A stretch of 64,000 nt of DNA from Gavia stellata (Eukaryota; Chordata; Aves; Gaviiformes; Gaviidae), in contig NC_082598.1 of the NCBI RefSeq assembly GCF_030936135.1, positions 8,622,687-8,686,686 of the forward strand, written 5' to 3'. The notes beneath the pieces were generated by a model, which worked only from the letters and a program-made list of their open reading frames with translations, did not search any database and was not told the DNA's origin. Shown in pieces: positions 51,601 through 63,281 of the stretch (positions are counted from its first letter, which is position 1; every line of letters starts with the position of its first letter). The translations under genes were made by a program, and so were the position numbers.

Positions 51601-53500
51601 TGCTGCTTCCCAGGATGCCCAAGCCTTTCTGGAAAAAGTTGGTTAAGTCAATGAGTAAACGGTTTTGTTCAGACTGCAACGAAAGTGACTTGGAGTACAG
51701 TGAAAGCTTCTTACCTTCTTCCTTTGCAATTGCAAAGCTCACGCGCCAGGACCCTTATACTCTTTCTGCGTGGTTTATATATTCTGGGTGTGTGGGAGTG
51801 AGTGCTCGGGGACTTGGGAAGGGAGGGGGAAGGGGGAAGAGTCCAAACAAAACATTTAAATGTAATTCCTTTGATGGTGCAGCTGTGAGAGGGCAACTAT
51901 CTGAGACTATTTTGCTACGATATTTCAGAGGCTGCACGGTTTTACTGTTCTTTATTAAATATGCTTCAGAAGCAGCATAGAAATCATGTCTCCACGGCCA
52001 GCCTCTCCTCATGTCACCTCTCCTGTCCGCAGAGCGGAATTCTGTTCTACATTCATACACAACACCAACCGATGCTTCATTTTCCCCCTTTCTTGTGACC
52101 CCATCTGTTTCCTCCCTTCTCTCCCAAACTTTGCATACAAGAGGTATTTCCTAACCGGTGCAAACAAAAAAGTAAGAATGAGCCCTGTCTGCTTTGTGAG
52201 AAAACTGCACAATAGCCCCCCAAATGAGAAAAATTAAGTCGGGACGTTATGCCTGGGAATCAGGCAACCTGCTTCCTGGGTCATTCCTGATTCCTCTTCG
52301 TGCCTGTACACTCCTTTACATCATGCTTGACCAGTGCACCACTTAATCCCGGTCTCCACAGCGCAAGGAGCACAGAGCAGAGACGCCCCAGCTACGGGCG
52401 ATCCAGCAGCATCAGGAATTGTGGTAGTTTAGCTGGATAATGCAGCCATACTGCTTCAGAGCCGAGCAATTCTGCACACAGCCCTGTGCTGAACGACTCG
52501 TCCAAAAGCGCAGATGACTGCAGACTACAACACGCCTACACCACGCTTCTGCACAGAGGAGGTATCTCCCTACCTGCCCTATCACATAGCGTAGAAATAC
52601 CTGCCCTGCCAGATAGGAACGATGACAGTAAGTGACTTTACAGGGGACGTTTTCAGAACACAACACGCTGCAAGGCAGTCCTCTTTGATCCAATGTTCAC
52701 TTCTGCAAACCTGCAACCCCTTGCTCACAAACTATTCAACCCTTTCCCTCTAACGTTGGTTAAATCAGTAGCTGAGGTGACAAATGCAACAGTGCTACAG
52801 GGCCAGGCTGGTGCCAGTGGACTGCAGTTTCTCAGATAAATGCCCACAGGCAAGGCAAGAAATCAGCTATCTGCGGTGTTAGACTGTTTTATTGCGAGGG
52901 GAACGGAGGGTGGGGGGCAGCAGGGGAGGTTTTGCAGTTCTCTTTTCAGTTTTACCCTCCATATTCAACAAGATACCTGAAGGCTTTCCAAGCTGACGTG
53001 CACTCTTCTCGAATAAATGCGATAGTTGAGCCTTTCCTGATAGGGCTAAACCATTCAGAAACGCAGCACAGAAACGCCTAGGCAGCGCAGAAGTGTCTCC
53101 TCAACCGCCAGCCCCTCTAACAAGCAGTGGTGTGACATGCCTGACATGATCACGGAGTAAAATTTAAATGCCCTCCCTCTCAAACCATTCATTCTCATCT
53201 TCCTAGCCTAGCACCTGGCTCCCTGGCTAAGCTCCCCGCCACCTCTGCACACTCGGTATTTGCATCATTCCTATCCGGTTTGCAAAACCAAGAAACTTCT
53301 GTCACACTCTGAACTGCATCTAATAGCATCTAGGAAGGGGGAGGCGTGGGGAGGGAAAGTGTTACCTAGGAGCTTCAGGATTTTCTCCGATAGACTTGGT
53401 TCATTTTCTCTGAAGCGTCTGTGTGTTCTTTTTTTCCCCTTTCGCCCCACTTCTCTCAATGGTCTGGTGCCCTCGGAGAGCCCAGGAGCAGACACCAGCT
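48641..53500. other. Non-coding stretch, no gene seen
   Basis: No supported exon. Open frames up to 121 codons (51615-51980 plus) lack domains and overlap minus-strand frames of similar size. The region holds a G-rich motif at 51816-51836. Confidence 0.55.
51816..51836 (+). other. G-quadruplex-prone G runs
   Basis: Four G runs (three, three, five and five G) with loops of one or two bases, a short-loop pattern of the kind that is stable in vitro. There is no promoter-like context around it. Confidence 0.5.
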
Positions 53501-53539
53501 GGCCCTAGCAAAGGCCACATCCCCCACTGCCTGTGTTGT

Positions 53540-55640
53540 TCTCTCCAGCTCGGCTATATGGATCCCTTAATTGCATGCATGTCTTTCAGGCTATTCTCCA
53601 TGCATGAGCTGTCAGCAAAACCTTGCTGGAAACACTGGAATTTCACATTTTTCATGGAGATTTTCCATATCAAATGGGCAGTTTTACATTTTCCATGAAA
53701 TTCCTAATGACTACAAAAAAAATGCAGCCACGGTGTTTGGAAGGACTTGCTCAGTTTGCCTTCAGGCACCATTTGAGCGTTAAATGCATGTGTGTGAATT
53801 TACTTAGCATATCATTTCAGGGATAGGATCGGAATATTTTTTTTTGTTGCAGATGACAGGAGAGAAGCATGCATTCATCCATTCATTCATAAACTCAACT
53901 TGTGGCACTGCACGCTGGGGAAGGGATCTTTCGCATCATTTTTAAAACAGGGAGAGTGCAAAGCCCTGTCAACTGACAATATCCATCCAAGCTGTCATTG
54001 CCAATCACTTGAATGGACTGCAGCAGAGAGTATTTTCCACAATGAGATACCAATGGGGGTGACCATTAGGTCAGGAATCTTATTTTCTCAGCTCACCAAC
54101 CCCTGCAAATAAATTCTCACCAAAAGGAGAGAAAAGCCTCATTGATTTGACAAGCGATCAGACACTGCAGTTGTCATTTTCCCAGCAGTTGCTAGCATAT
54201 TTTTTGCCTGGTGTGCGAGATATGAATTTCCCAACTTAACCTATCAAGCTCTTAAAGGGATCATCCCTTCCTCATCTGCATCCTCGTGAAAAGTAGAACT
54301 GACGGCAATAAGACTCTGAAAGCAAAATACCGTTCTCAGCTTTAGTATATTATCAGTTGATTTACAACAGAGTTCACACAGGGGGTCTACTTTGCTGTTA
54401 ATAGTCAGACATACTTATTCGACTCACAAGAATGTGGGTTTTCCCCATCAATACCCATTTTAATTTGTAACTCATCTTTACAAGGTTCTTTTTTTTTCCT
54501 TTATGAATGCATCAAAACTAAACCAAGAGAGGCTATGAAAGCAGGAAAAACTGCATTCTTCAACAAAAGAAGTCACATTTTCAGGTCTCCCATGTTCTTA
54601 GACACATACATTGAGTTTTCATAACTTTTTAAAATACTGCATTAATGAAAAAAAATATAGAAAACTTGATGCTGAATTCCAGCAAAGGGCCTAAATTCTA
54701 CTTGTGGTTCTAGTGAAACAGATTGGTCCTGGAAGACAAAGTATATCTTACTCCATGCTACCCAAATCTACTTCACCTCTAAGAATTACAGCTTGAAAAT
54801 TCATGTTAGATTTGTTTGGAAGTTTTTGGAGGGAACATCTTAGCACCATCCAAAATAAATTTATTTACTGATATAGAAACAGTGACTTCGCCGACATTTT
54901 CACAGGAAGGTTCTTTGGGAATGTTTTCTGACCACAAAGATTGCCTGGTCCCTCACTGAAGAACAGTTAAGAGCCTGCAGGGACGCGAGTCCTTGGTTTA
55001 ACTGCCTTCTCCACAGGAGGCATCGCAAGGAGCTGAAGCCAAGTTCCCCGGGGTGACATCTTCACTTTTTTTCATTAAAAACAAAAGTTTGGTATTCAGA
55101 AATTTTTCACGTCATGAGAAACCCGTCCCTACCCAGTTCTAGACACTTGCTGAAGAGCTCGCCACCTGCTTGAATACAACTGCTTCAACCAGCCCAGATT
55201 ACGATTTGCAAAGCCTGTAATTCCATCCAGCCATCCTTTATTTAGTCCCCAATAATAAAACTGCATTAAGTCTGGCTTAATCAATGGCGTAATTATCATT
55301 CAGAGAAATAATGGCATCCACTAATACTGGAAGCATTTATGTCAACGTATCAGTAGATTTTTTTTTTTAAATATTATATAAAAAGTATTTTCATCCCAGT
55401 AATTAATAGATCTGTATTTACTATTGGGAGGAGAAACTGACCAAGTCAGAATGCTTCTTCCTACTTATTCTAAAGAATGGTCAGTACACCATTAAAAATA
55501 GATTCAGAGTCAGGTGAAGCCTCACCTCTGAGCTTTATACTTCGTGCCATACTTGGTCCAGCATAAAGGTCGGACAAACTTAAACTGGGGGGAACAATGA
55601 GAATGAGGGGAAGGAATTTAATGGTCAAATATCAAAGAAA
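53540..55640. other. Non-coding stretch downstream of the right-hand gene, with blocks that look constrained
   Basis: No exon is supported. Two blocks (about 53540-54260 and 55200-55420) have the balanced composition, homeodomain-like TAATTA/TTAATC words and lack of repeats often seen in conserved vertebrate non-coding elements. This is an impression only, because conservation cannot be seen in a single sequence. Confidence 0.35.
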
Positions 55641-55648
55641 AATTGTAA

Positions 55649-55654
55649 TTTATT
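55649..55654 (-). terminator. Polyadenylation signal AATAAA of the right-hand gene
   Basis: TTTATT on the plus strand reads AATAAA on the minus strand, 35 bases past the TGA of the terminal exon. Cleavage would be expected around 55620-55640. Such a short 3' UTR is unusual but possible, and more distal signals may also be used. Confidence 0.5.
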
Positions 55655-55688
55655 ATTTTGGTAAATTGACAGTTTGCTACACTTAGTA

Positions 55689-55865
55689 TCAAACGCATTT
55701 AGCACCTTCAGACCATTCTTCATTAGTCAGTACTGTGTATTTTCTACTAGTCTTATCTCGGGAGTACATTGTTCCAGAAATTCTAGCAGCATATTGAGGC
55801 GTGAGTCTTCTTCCAGATAAACCTGGCTGGCTTAAAATTTCTTCTTTTTTTGTTCCAGATAAGTG
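55689..55865 (-). CDS. Terminal coding exon of unidentified minus-strand gene
   Basis: A pyrimidine-rich minus-strand acceptor (TCCCCTGTCCTTCAG) ends at 55866. It is followed by 58 open codons in phase 0 and a TGA at 55689-55691. The peptide starts HLSGTKKEEILSQPGLSG, continues with RRLTPQYAARISG and ends NEEWSEGAKCV. It is basic and polar, without a membrane segment or a domain I recognise. The phase matches the candidate exon at 59768-59845 and, further up, 62422-62529. The open frame extends upstream to an ATG at 55908-55910, but that part has no good acceptor, so the internal acceptor is preferred. An AATAAA follows 35 bases after the stop. The alternative is an isolated retrocopy or a chance frame. 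Confidence 0.5.
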   Translation of the reverse strand, partial: HLSGTKKEEILSQPGLSGRRLTPQYAARISGTMYSRDKTSRKYTVLTNEEWSEGAKCV

Positions 55866-56705
55866 CTGAAGGACAGGGGACCACCGGAATGTCACTTTAT
55901 TCTTATACATCTATTAATCCTAGCTTTGCCATGTCCTTGCATAAATACTCAGCCACTCAGGCTATGAGCAGTCTCTAGCTTGGACTGACTGTCTTTCGAT
56001 TACTTTTTCTAGTGTTCTTTCCTCTGTGCACTGTACGTGATAACCTTACCAACATCTTCTTTTCAGTTGCTGCTAACTCCCTGCTTTGATTTCACATCCA
56101 ACACACCAACTACAATGTATAATTTTAATTCATATGGCAATGCTTTTAGAGCACTGACGATTTAGTAGGTGTAAGAGAGAAACACGTTCTAACAAATGTC
56201 AAAGAATATGGATTCAATGTTCAGGAATATTCTGAAAATAATTAAGTGTGGATAAAATCCTTTATTTTTTCTGTAGGAAATCTCAAACCCTCAGGAAAAA
56301 ATTTAGTTTTCTCTATTCTTTGCAAAAGAAAAAAAAAGTGTCTTCATCAAGTAATCGAAATAAGCATTTTCAGATGCTTCCACTGTATAGCACTAAGGAT
56401 TTTAAATGCAGGCAGGCTAGTACTGTCTGTCAGGAGGACATTTTTTGCCCCCTGAAGTCCATTTTTCCTCTGTCTGCTGTTAAGTTACTATTATCTTCCA
56501 TTCCCTGTAATAATGGGCTTAAGATCAAGTGAAACTGGAAATGGAAAGAACAGTGAAAGATGACAGACTTGAAGGGATTTTATTGGAACTATGGGTTGCT
56601 CCTGAGGTCAGAATCAGTAAGTATAATTAGATTCCTGGCATTTACAACAAATGTAAAGCAACTCCGAGATCTCTTTTGTGCGCGTGTAATTAAACATGCA
56701 CTTCT

Positions 56706-56722
56706 GCTGCCCTCTGCAGTCT
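56706..56722 (-). promoter_or_regulatory. Candidate CTCF-type site
   Basis: Plus-strand GCTGCCCTCTGCAGTC reads on the minus strand as GACTGCAGAGGGCAGC, a good CTCF core. A second, weaker site in the opposite orientation (CACTAGAGGGC) lies at about 58425-58436. Confidence 0.33.
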
Positions 56723-59402
56723 TGCAAAGTGACTTTGATTCCAGCACATGAAAGCTGATTGAAAGAGCCGGCGCAAATCTTCATCTCTATATTGCACTCA
56801 TATTTCTGCAAACAAAGCATTTTTCAGAAGAAATGGAATAGCCCCTTTCTAAAGAAACACAAAAGGCAACCTTGTTTTTGCTAATAATTGGAGCCATTCC
56901 AGTACCTCCCAGGAACTTTCTCAATAGAAACTTGAATAGCTCGAAAGCTCCCAGCACAGACAGCTGAACCCCAGTTTAACCCACAAAGTAAGTTCCAACT
57001 TTCCACTTTAAGTTATTTCTCAAGTGCATGAATCAGCACTTTTTGGATAAATTAGTTTGCTCTTGTGCTTAAACACAATCCAAGGGGGGTAAGTGGCAAG
57101 CTCGAAGAATTAATAGCACCGGTAATCCAAAAATACAGTGGGGGCCAGAAGTGGCAGATGCTAGATCTTGATTCCTTGCGTCATTTGTATTTAGGTACTA
57201 CCCAGATGCCACAAAATTAAATACTACATGTGTAGAATAAATTCTGCTCAGCAATACCACTTTCTCTCCTAACCAGTTTATCATATACACTACATCCTAA
57301 TCACACTGTTTTCTTTGAAAGGAAAATGGATTTTTGACACTTCCCAAAGTAACGTCAATCTATTCTTCAAATCTAACTTCAATCAATAACTATTTGTATA
57401 ATATTTTGCCCAAATTATCCCTATTCATCAGGAAGCACTCAAAAGGTTATTCTTAAACAGCTCTTAACCAATCTTCTCACATTTTGAGAAACCATCTAGA
57501 AGAAGATCTTCCAGGAAGTTCAAAATTCTTTCAAAAGGGCTCTTCTACCAGTCCAGCTTTGATAAAGAAATGCTCGATCCCCCAGCAGACTTCCACGTAG
57601 ATCCATACTCAGGCATACACAGTTGCTCCGTGTATGCCTTGCCTCTATACCAGGGGTTTTAGCTGCATTAGCAACACGACAAAGCAGATAATCCCGAAAA
57701 TAACTTCAGTAAACAGACACATGAACAGAATGCTGTTTGAATGGTATTTTTGACTTTAAAATGGATTCGTGGAACAAGGATGGTTTTGTCTTGGCTTCCT
57801 TAGAGAGGCTTAAATCCTTGTAATGTCAAGGTTTTTTTTCAAAACATCTGTCCTGCCCCCTCTAATTTTTGAACTAGCTTTCCAGGTATTTAACAAAAGG
57901 GTAGATATGTTCCTTTAAGTTTTATGTGACAACAGCTAAGTCATGAAGGAAGTCACGATTAACACCCAAGCGAAGGAAAAGTTGGGACAGCTTAGCTCTT
58001 AAACAGTCTGCTTGCCATCCTACCAGCACATGTATATCAAGTATACAGTCAAAACAGATGGAGCTTTAAATTAGCCATAGCTAAGGCCATTGTCAGTTAG
58101 CCAGGCACAGTATGAAGGATGCTGAAAGAGGACAAGACTTGTTGTGAAGGGAGTAAGAGAAACATTAAAACAGAAGGCACAAATCCATGAAAAGGAGGGT
58201 TGACAGGTTCTGCTGCCTACGTAACAACCTGTTCGGTTTTATTTTTAAAGGAATTTAACCTAATAAATCTAAAGTTTGACAGCGGTACTTGCCGGGTCTC
58301 CATCTGAAGCAAACTCCGCCGTATGCAACTATGCACAACTGAACATATGGATGTTATTTTTCTGTAAGATTTGTCTATTGCCAGACATTAACCTAAATGG
58401 ATGAGGTTATCCCACATTTAAACACTAGAGGGCTTTATTCTATTGCAAAAAAGTTGTTTTCCAATTCATTGTTCAGCACCTTTGAAAAAACATCCAAACT
58501 CAGACAACATGAGCACTCTTTAAATGCAATCCATAAAAACTGAGTTCTCTCAGTAGTTGAAGCAAAGGGGAATAATTCCTAAGATTAAAGATGCTACTAT
58601 GGATGCCCAGCTGTTTCAGGATAAATTCAAAAATCTGAGCCTGTTTCATAAACATCTGCTGAACATGGACCAGCTACTTTTCTAGGCTGCAGTGTTTTAT
58701 CAACACACTCCTAGATCCTTGGTGAGCATGCATGCTGAACAGCACCTAAGGGGCACTTTTAACGAAGCCAGCAGAATTAAGTTACCTGTAAGGTAGCTGA
58801 AGCACATTAGAGGAAAAGAAAACAAGGGATAAATTAGAACAGAAAAAGGAACAGCAACATAGGACCTTACACTCTGAAGCAGAAGTGACACAACGTAGCT
58901 CTGAAAGGTGAAAGGATGGAATTGACAGCACAGTGAAAAGCAACACTCATCTCAACAGGGCAGACAGTCTTGTAGGCAAGTGCAATGCTCACAGCATTGC
59001 TCAAAGGGCGGGCTACATGCAACACAGAGCAAGATGATCATACCCCAAGGTCTGTGCTGAAAATCTCAGCTGAGTAGTAGCAGGTTAGTTGGCTTTGTCT
59101 CAAATTATATACAAGTTTCTGGACTAACCACCGGTAAGTTACTCTGCAGAAATTCAAAAGCGTCTCAAGGCATTTGCCAAAGTAGCATTTGTTGCACGTT
59201 CTAACTGAGAAGTACTAGTCTCAGTTGTTTGCCTAATACCTTTCCACACTGCATAGGTATTATGGTTCTTCACAATGTTTTCCTCACATTCCCCCATACC
59301 TGGATCTTTTAGTCAGAGAAAGACTCCTACATTTCCTCCTCCAATACAGATTCCAAAGAACACAAGTCACAAGATCATAAGGACCATCGCAGAGAACCCA
59401 AA

Positions 59403-59492
59403 TTACTTGAAAAGATCATGGGTGGGTGTGTGTGTGTGGGGGGTGTTTGTTGGTTTTGTTTGTTTGTTTTGGGTTTGTTTGGGTTATTTTTT
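59403..59492 (+). repeat. GT-rich low-complexity tract
   Basis: A short (TG)n run passes into irregular G/T sequence with repeated GTTTGTTT and GGGTTTG words. Simple repeat with no longer period. Confidence 0.8.
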
Positions 59493-59767
59493 TAAATAGT
59501 GTTTGTTCATTTATTATCTTCTAAGAACCATATTAACAGTCTCAGATACCATACCTAGATGCTTCCTAGAATTAATATTTGTTGTGAAGTTATGGAAAAA
59601 AAAATTAATAAAAATTGATTCTCAGAGACATGGACATTTTTCTGACTAGTAGAGTAACCAATTGTACAGTAAGCTCTGAAACGTATGCATCTCCTTTAGC
59701 TATCTCAGTGGGTATTTATTTGGCTCAATGTTCTTATTAAAAAAAAACAAGTGTTAAGTAACCTTAC

Positions 59768-59845
59768 CTTTTGGAAGTGTCTAAATCTTCTGACTATTCC
59801 ACTGATCCAACCTGTTTGGCTAGCTCCAGTGGTGTAGAAAAACTT
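59768..59845 (-). CDS. Probable 78-nt coding exon of the right-hand gene
   Basis: The minus-strand acceptor has a long T run (TATTTTTTTTTAAAG, ending at 59846) and the donor is very strong (CCAAAAG then GTAAGGTTA, from 59767). The 78 bases hold 26 codons in phase 0 to phase 0, beginning KFFYTTGASQTGWISG and ending RRFRHFQK. This phase joins without a shift to the exon at 62422-62529 upstream and the terminal exon at 55689-55865 downstream. A second frame is open for 16 codons before a stop, so the evidence is the splice sites plus the phase. The product is not recognised. Intron lengths would be about 2.6 kb and 3.9 kb. Confidence 0.42.
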
Positions 59846-59849
59846 CTTT

Positions 59850-62420
59850 AAAAAAAAATACATCATTCTACTGGCTGTTCTAATACTCAGGCACAGATTA
59901 ACATGCCATTACCCCCTGCCCGCCCTTAAAAATCTCATCTAATTGTTTCCTTTCTAGCACAGAGACTCCAATACTGCCTCATTCTGGTTCTCCACATAAA
60001 GGATTAAAGTTACTGATGCACTCCAGGATTATTTAGGGTGGTATTTTATGGCTCATGTTACTCAGCAGGGCAGATTACACCTATCTCTTAGCACCTCAAG
60101 ACTTAAGTTTATTTAAGATATCCTCAACAGCCTGGGTGTACCCTTGAAAAGTTCTGCCACTTCATTTGTGCAAAATTTAGATAATAGCCTGAGGTTAAGA
60201 ATAGCATGAATAGAAGCCAATTCACTGATCACCTAATTCACTGCATAGCTGTTCCAGTAGAACACCATGAAACTAGGCAGCTTGAGTATTACTACTTGCT
60301 ACAGCAAGTGTGTAAGCAGCACAAGCACCTGGTATCTCCTGGTAACGTGCAAACTGTGACACATCTCAATGTCAACTATCAACCTGCACTTCAAGGTTAT
60401 GAACAAAGAATCAAGTTGACACAAAATACTAGTTTCCAGGCATGCAATATGTAGTTTTCTACAGAAATCTTGCCTTACTCGTTTCACACTGGGTAAAAAC
60501 ACCACATTAATACTTTATTCTAGACTGATGTTCAGCTGCATGAACTATTTGCAGCTTAAGACATGAATGGCTTTGTTCTTGATGTCATCTAACTCATTAC
60601 TAACCTTTAAAACATTCGAAAGTAACACACATTCTCAAAAAAACACTCTTATGAAAATAGTTTAGTACCATCAGTTACTAACGGTAAAGTGGCAGAGACA
60701 GAACTGTGTTAAGCTTTAAGCAGCTGACTCAAATTAAATGCGTTAACCATTAAAAAACGTAACAGTAAGTAGCTGTGACTTGAAATAGTGTTCCCAAGTA
60801 GCTTCATATGCAGTTGTCTGTCAGGCCTATCAAAGTTAAAAACCCAGACACTCAGTTACTGTGCTACCTGGGAAGTCTAGTTTAAACCCCTTTTAGCCAT
60901 TATGTAGAAGCCTTAAGTAGAGGCATTAAATGATTCTAGTTAGACACGGAGGAGTTTGCCTTGACCTTAAGACTACTTTTATTAAAGGAGATAGATGAAA
61001 AAAATTCCAAAGCAAAATACGGCTTAAGCTACAATTAGGTATTTGACAACAAAAACACTTAGGAACAACCAGGGACGGTGTGGCCAGAAAATATGCTATA
61101 AGGAAAACAATCTGGGGAGGGCAGAGAGGTTTTACTTCAGGTAGTAAGCAAGACAAACTATTATTTCGCTACCTTCTCGGGAAGAAATCCCATTTTAGAA
61201 ATAAAACCAGGTAAGGTGACTTTTCCTTATAGTAAACAAGATTGAAGTGTCCACATAGCTCTTCCAGAAATTGTTCTAGAGAACAGAACTTAATAACCAG
61301 CTAATGGACATCTACTAAACTAAACTGCTTCTAAAGAACCTGCAAGAGGTCAACAACAGGCTTACCCATTACAGCTAAGTCTTATATTCACTCCAGTGGC
61401 CTGCACACAAATAAATAGTTCTTAAGGTCTCCCTCAAAGTCAGAGGATGGTGCTGACACACACATACCCTAGCCTAGTGTCAGTATCAGTCTCAGATACA
61501 TGGCTTTTAGTATTTTCCTGCATTTTGTTATCCACAGAGCATCACTAGTAGGAAATGAAGAGTCATAAGTAAATGCAGTTCCATTTATTTTCCAGCAACA
61601 TCCCATACAAAAGCAACAGAAACATTAACTGCTTTCAGCAGAAAGTCTGTACAGTGTTATCATTTACAACAGCTTTACATTTAAAACAGCAAATTAAAAA
61701 GAACCAAGCACTTTCCCTAGACATTGTTTTCTTGACTGTATTAACAAATGACTCATGACTATTTACAAATTTCAAATTCAGGCTACTGCTTCTTAAAGCA
61801 TTACCATACTGACCTCCGATTTCTTAAGAGTATTTCATTTCCAGTTGTTTCAGAAACCTTTTTGCATATAAAAAAGAATCTTTTTTTTAAAGGTAAGGCA
61901 GTTTTATCTTACAGTAAATAACTGCAGTAGGTGAGTTTACTAGTACTAACCAGCAATATGGTTCAGCTACCACCTGTATTACTTCAAGTCAGATCTTTGT
62001 AGAAGAGCCAAATGGAAAAGCAAGATAACATACAGATGCTCAAAAAATCTCCCTACTTTGCTGTTGGTCTGCAGGTGGACAACTGAAATTATGGACACAA
62101 TGTGGGGGGGAAATCAGTAAAATCTTGCTTAACTATTTATAGTTACTTGAGGATAGCACTGCCTTTGGCTATTTTTTCTATTGAAAGGTTTTATAAAAAA
62201 ATCTGATAGACATAAATTAAAAGTTAAAAAAGAAGTCACACAAATTAATTGTATTTTTACATAAGTTTGGTCCAGAGAGTATGTAGACCAACCACAACTT
62301 AGAGAACAGTCTTCAACTTTGCTTAAGCTTTCTTACTATTAACAGTTTATGAATCAAGCTAATCTCTCAAATTTAAAAGAAACTTCCTCTAAAACAGTTT
62401 GCACAAGACTACTTAACTCA
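59850..62420. other. Probable intron of the right-hand minus-strand gene
   Basis: About 2.6 kb, AT-rich, with no exon supported by two good splice sites and an open frame. Donor-like sites near 60474 and 61913 have no matching acceptor at a sensible distance. Confidence 0.5.
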
Positions 62421-62421
62421 C

Positions 62422-62529
62422 AGTATCAAAATCTTTAAGTGGTTCACTCAAACACACTTCCAAGTCAAATTCACCTTCTGCTTGATAGTCAACGTGTCTG
62501 ACTTTGGTGGGAGTGCCAGAACAGGTATC
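62422..62529 (-). CDS. Coding exon (108 nt) of unidentified minus-strand gene
   Basis: Acceptor CTTTGTATTCCAG (ending at 62530) and donor GATACT then GTGAGTTA (from 62421) enclose exactly 36 codons in phase 0 to phase 0. The peptide begins [16 protein letters not shown] and continues with [19 protein letters not shown]. It is acidic and polar, and the SGTPTK part is typical of a disordered, phosphorylatable segment. It joins in frame to the exon at 63282-63366 across a 752-base intron. No domain or family is recognised. Together these form the most convincing coding sequence in the window. Confidence 0.7.
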
Positions 62530-63281
62530 CTGGAATACAAAGTCAGTTGATAATTAGCAGTTAAATACAGCTTTAGTTATGCAGTAATTCATTACACTTC
62601 TATAATTCATTTCGACCACACTATAACAGAGGCTTACAAACACTTTAAAGGCCATACAATAACCCAAGACTAGTCTTAATATTGAAGAGATTTAAATGAA
62701 GGCTTCTGCCCATTCAACCACATTCTAAGATTTCGTGCAGATGTTTTAAGGATCTATATATATATGCATAGATTAAAACATTATACGGATTCAATATTCA
62801 ACAGAGAAACAAAACCAGTAAGAAAACCATTACTAGATCTTTACTGAAGATCTCTTTACTGCTCAGCTGTACTAAATGCTTTCTGGATATAAAAAGAGCC
62901 TACTTCAAGAAGTCTGAGTGTGCCAAGAAAATTACATCCTATTTTAACATTAGATATTGCAATCTAAAGTAGTACGTCCACTGTACATCACGGTTCATAA
63001 CTGACATGCTTTGAACAGATAAATTTTTTATTTTGAAGGCTATGAAAAATGATAGATCTGTCATTTGAGATGGTCACTTAAGTTCTAACTCGCTGAACTC
63101 AGACTACAGATACTGGCTATAGGTGGGAAAATGTCTGAATTTAAGGATCACTCAGCTTTATAAATAGTCTCTATACACAGCAGATTATGGAATTTCTCAT
63201 GTATTCAGGCTACTCTGAATATAATTTTAAGTAATGGACTGATTATTAACAAATATTTATGCAAATGACAGATATGCTTAC
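62530..63281. other. Intron of the right-hand minus-strand gene
   Basis: 752 bases bounded on the minus strand by donor GTAAGC (at 63281 downward) and acceptor TTCCAG (at 62530). AT-rich, with a short TA run at about 62754-62766 and no other feature seen. Confidence 0.65.

Larger units (their letters stand above)
55870..59760. other. Probable intron of the right-hand minus-strand gene
   Basis: About 3.9 kb with no further exon supported by two good sites. Weak candidates were seen at about 58.75 kb (acceptor GTGCTTCAG) and 58.29 kb. A block at about 56560-56760 has a constrained look. The stretch would be the last intron if both flanking exons are real. Confidence 0.45.

Noticed and set aside
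58230..58330. Minus-strand ATG frame after TTTGCTTCAG
   Set aside because: It closes after 28 codons with no signal of a terminal exon, and its tract is weak.
58700..58891. Minus-strand 63-codon frame with a GTGCTTCAG acceptor
   Set aside because: The pyrimidine tract is good, but the donor is poor and the hydrophobic peptide shows no link to neighbouring exons.
60120..60200. Segment faintly similar to MIR (TTCTGCCACTTCATTTGTGC)
   Set aside because: Only about 20 bases match, and the expected downstream core is absent.
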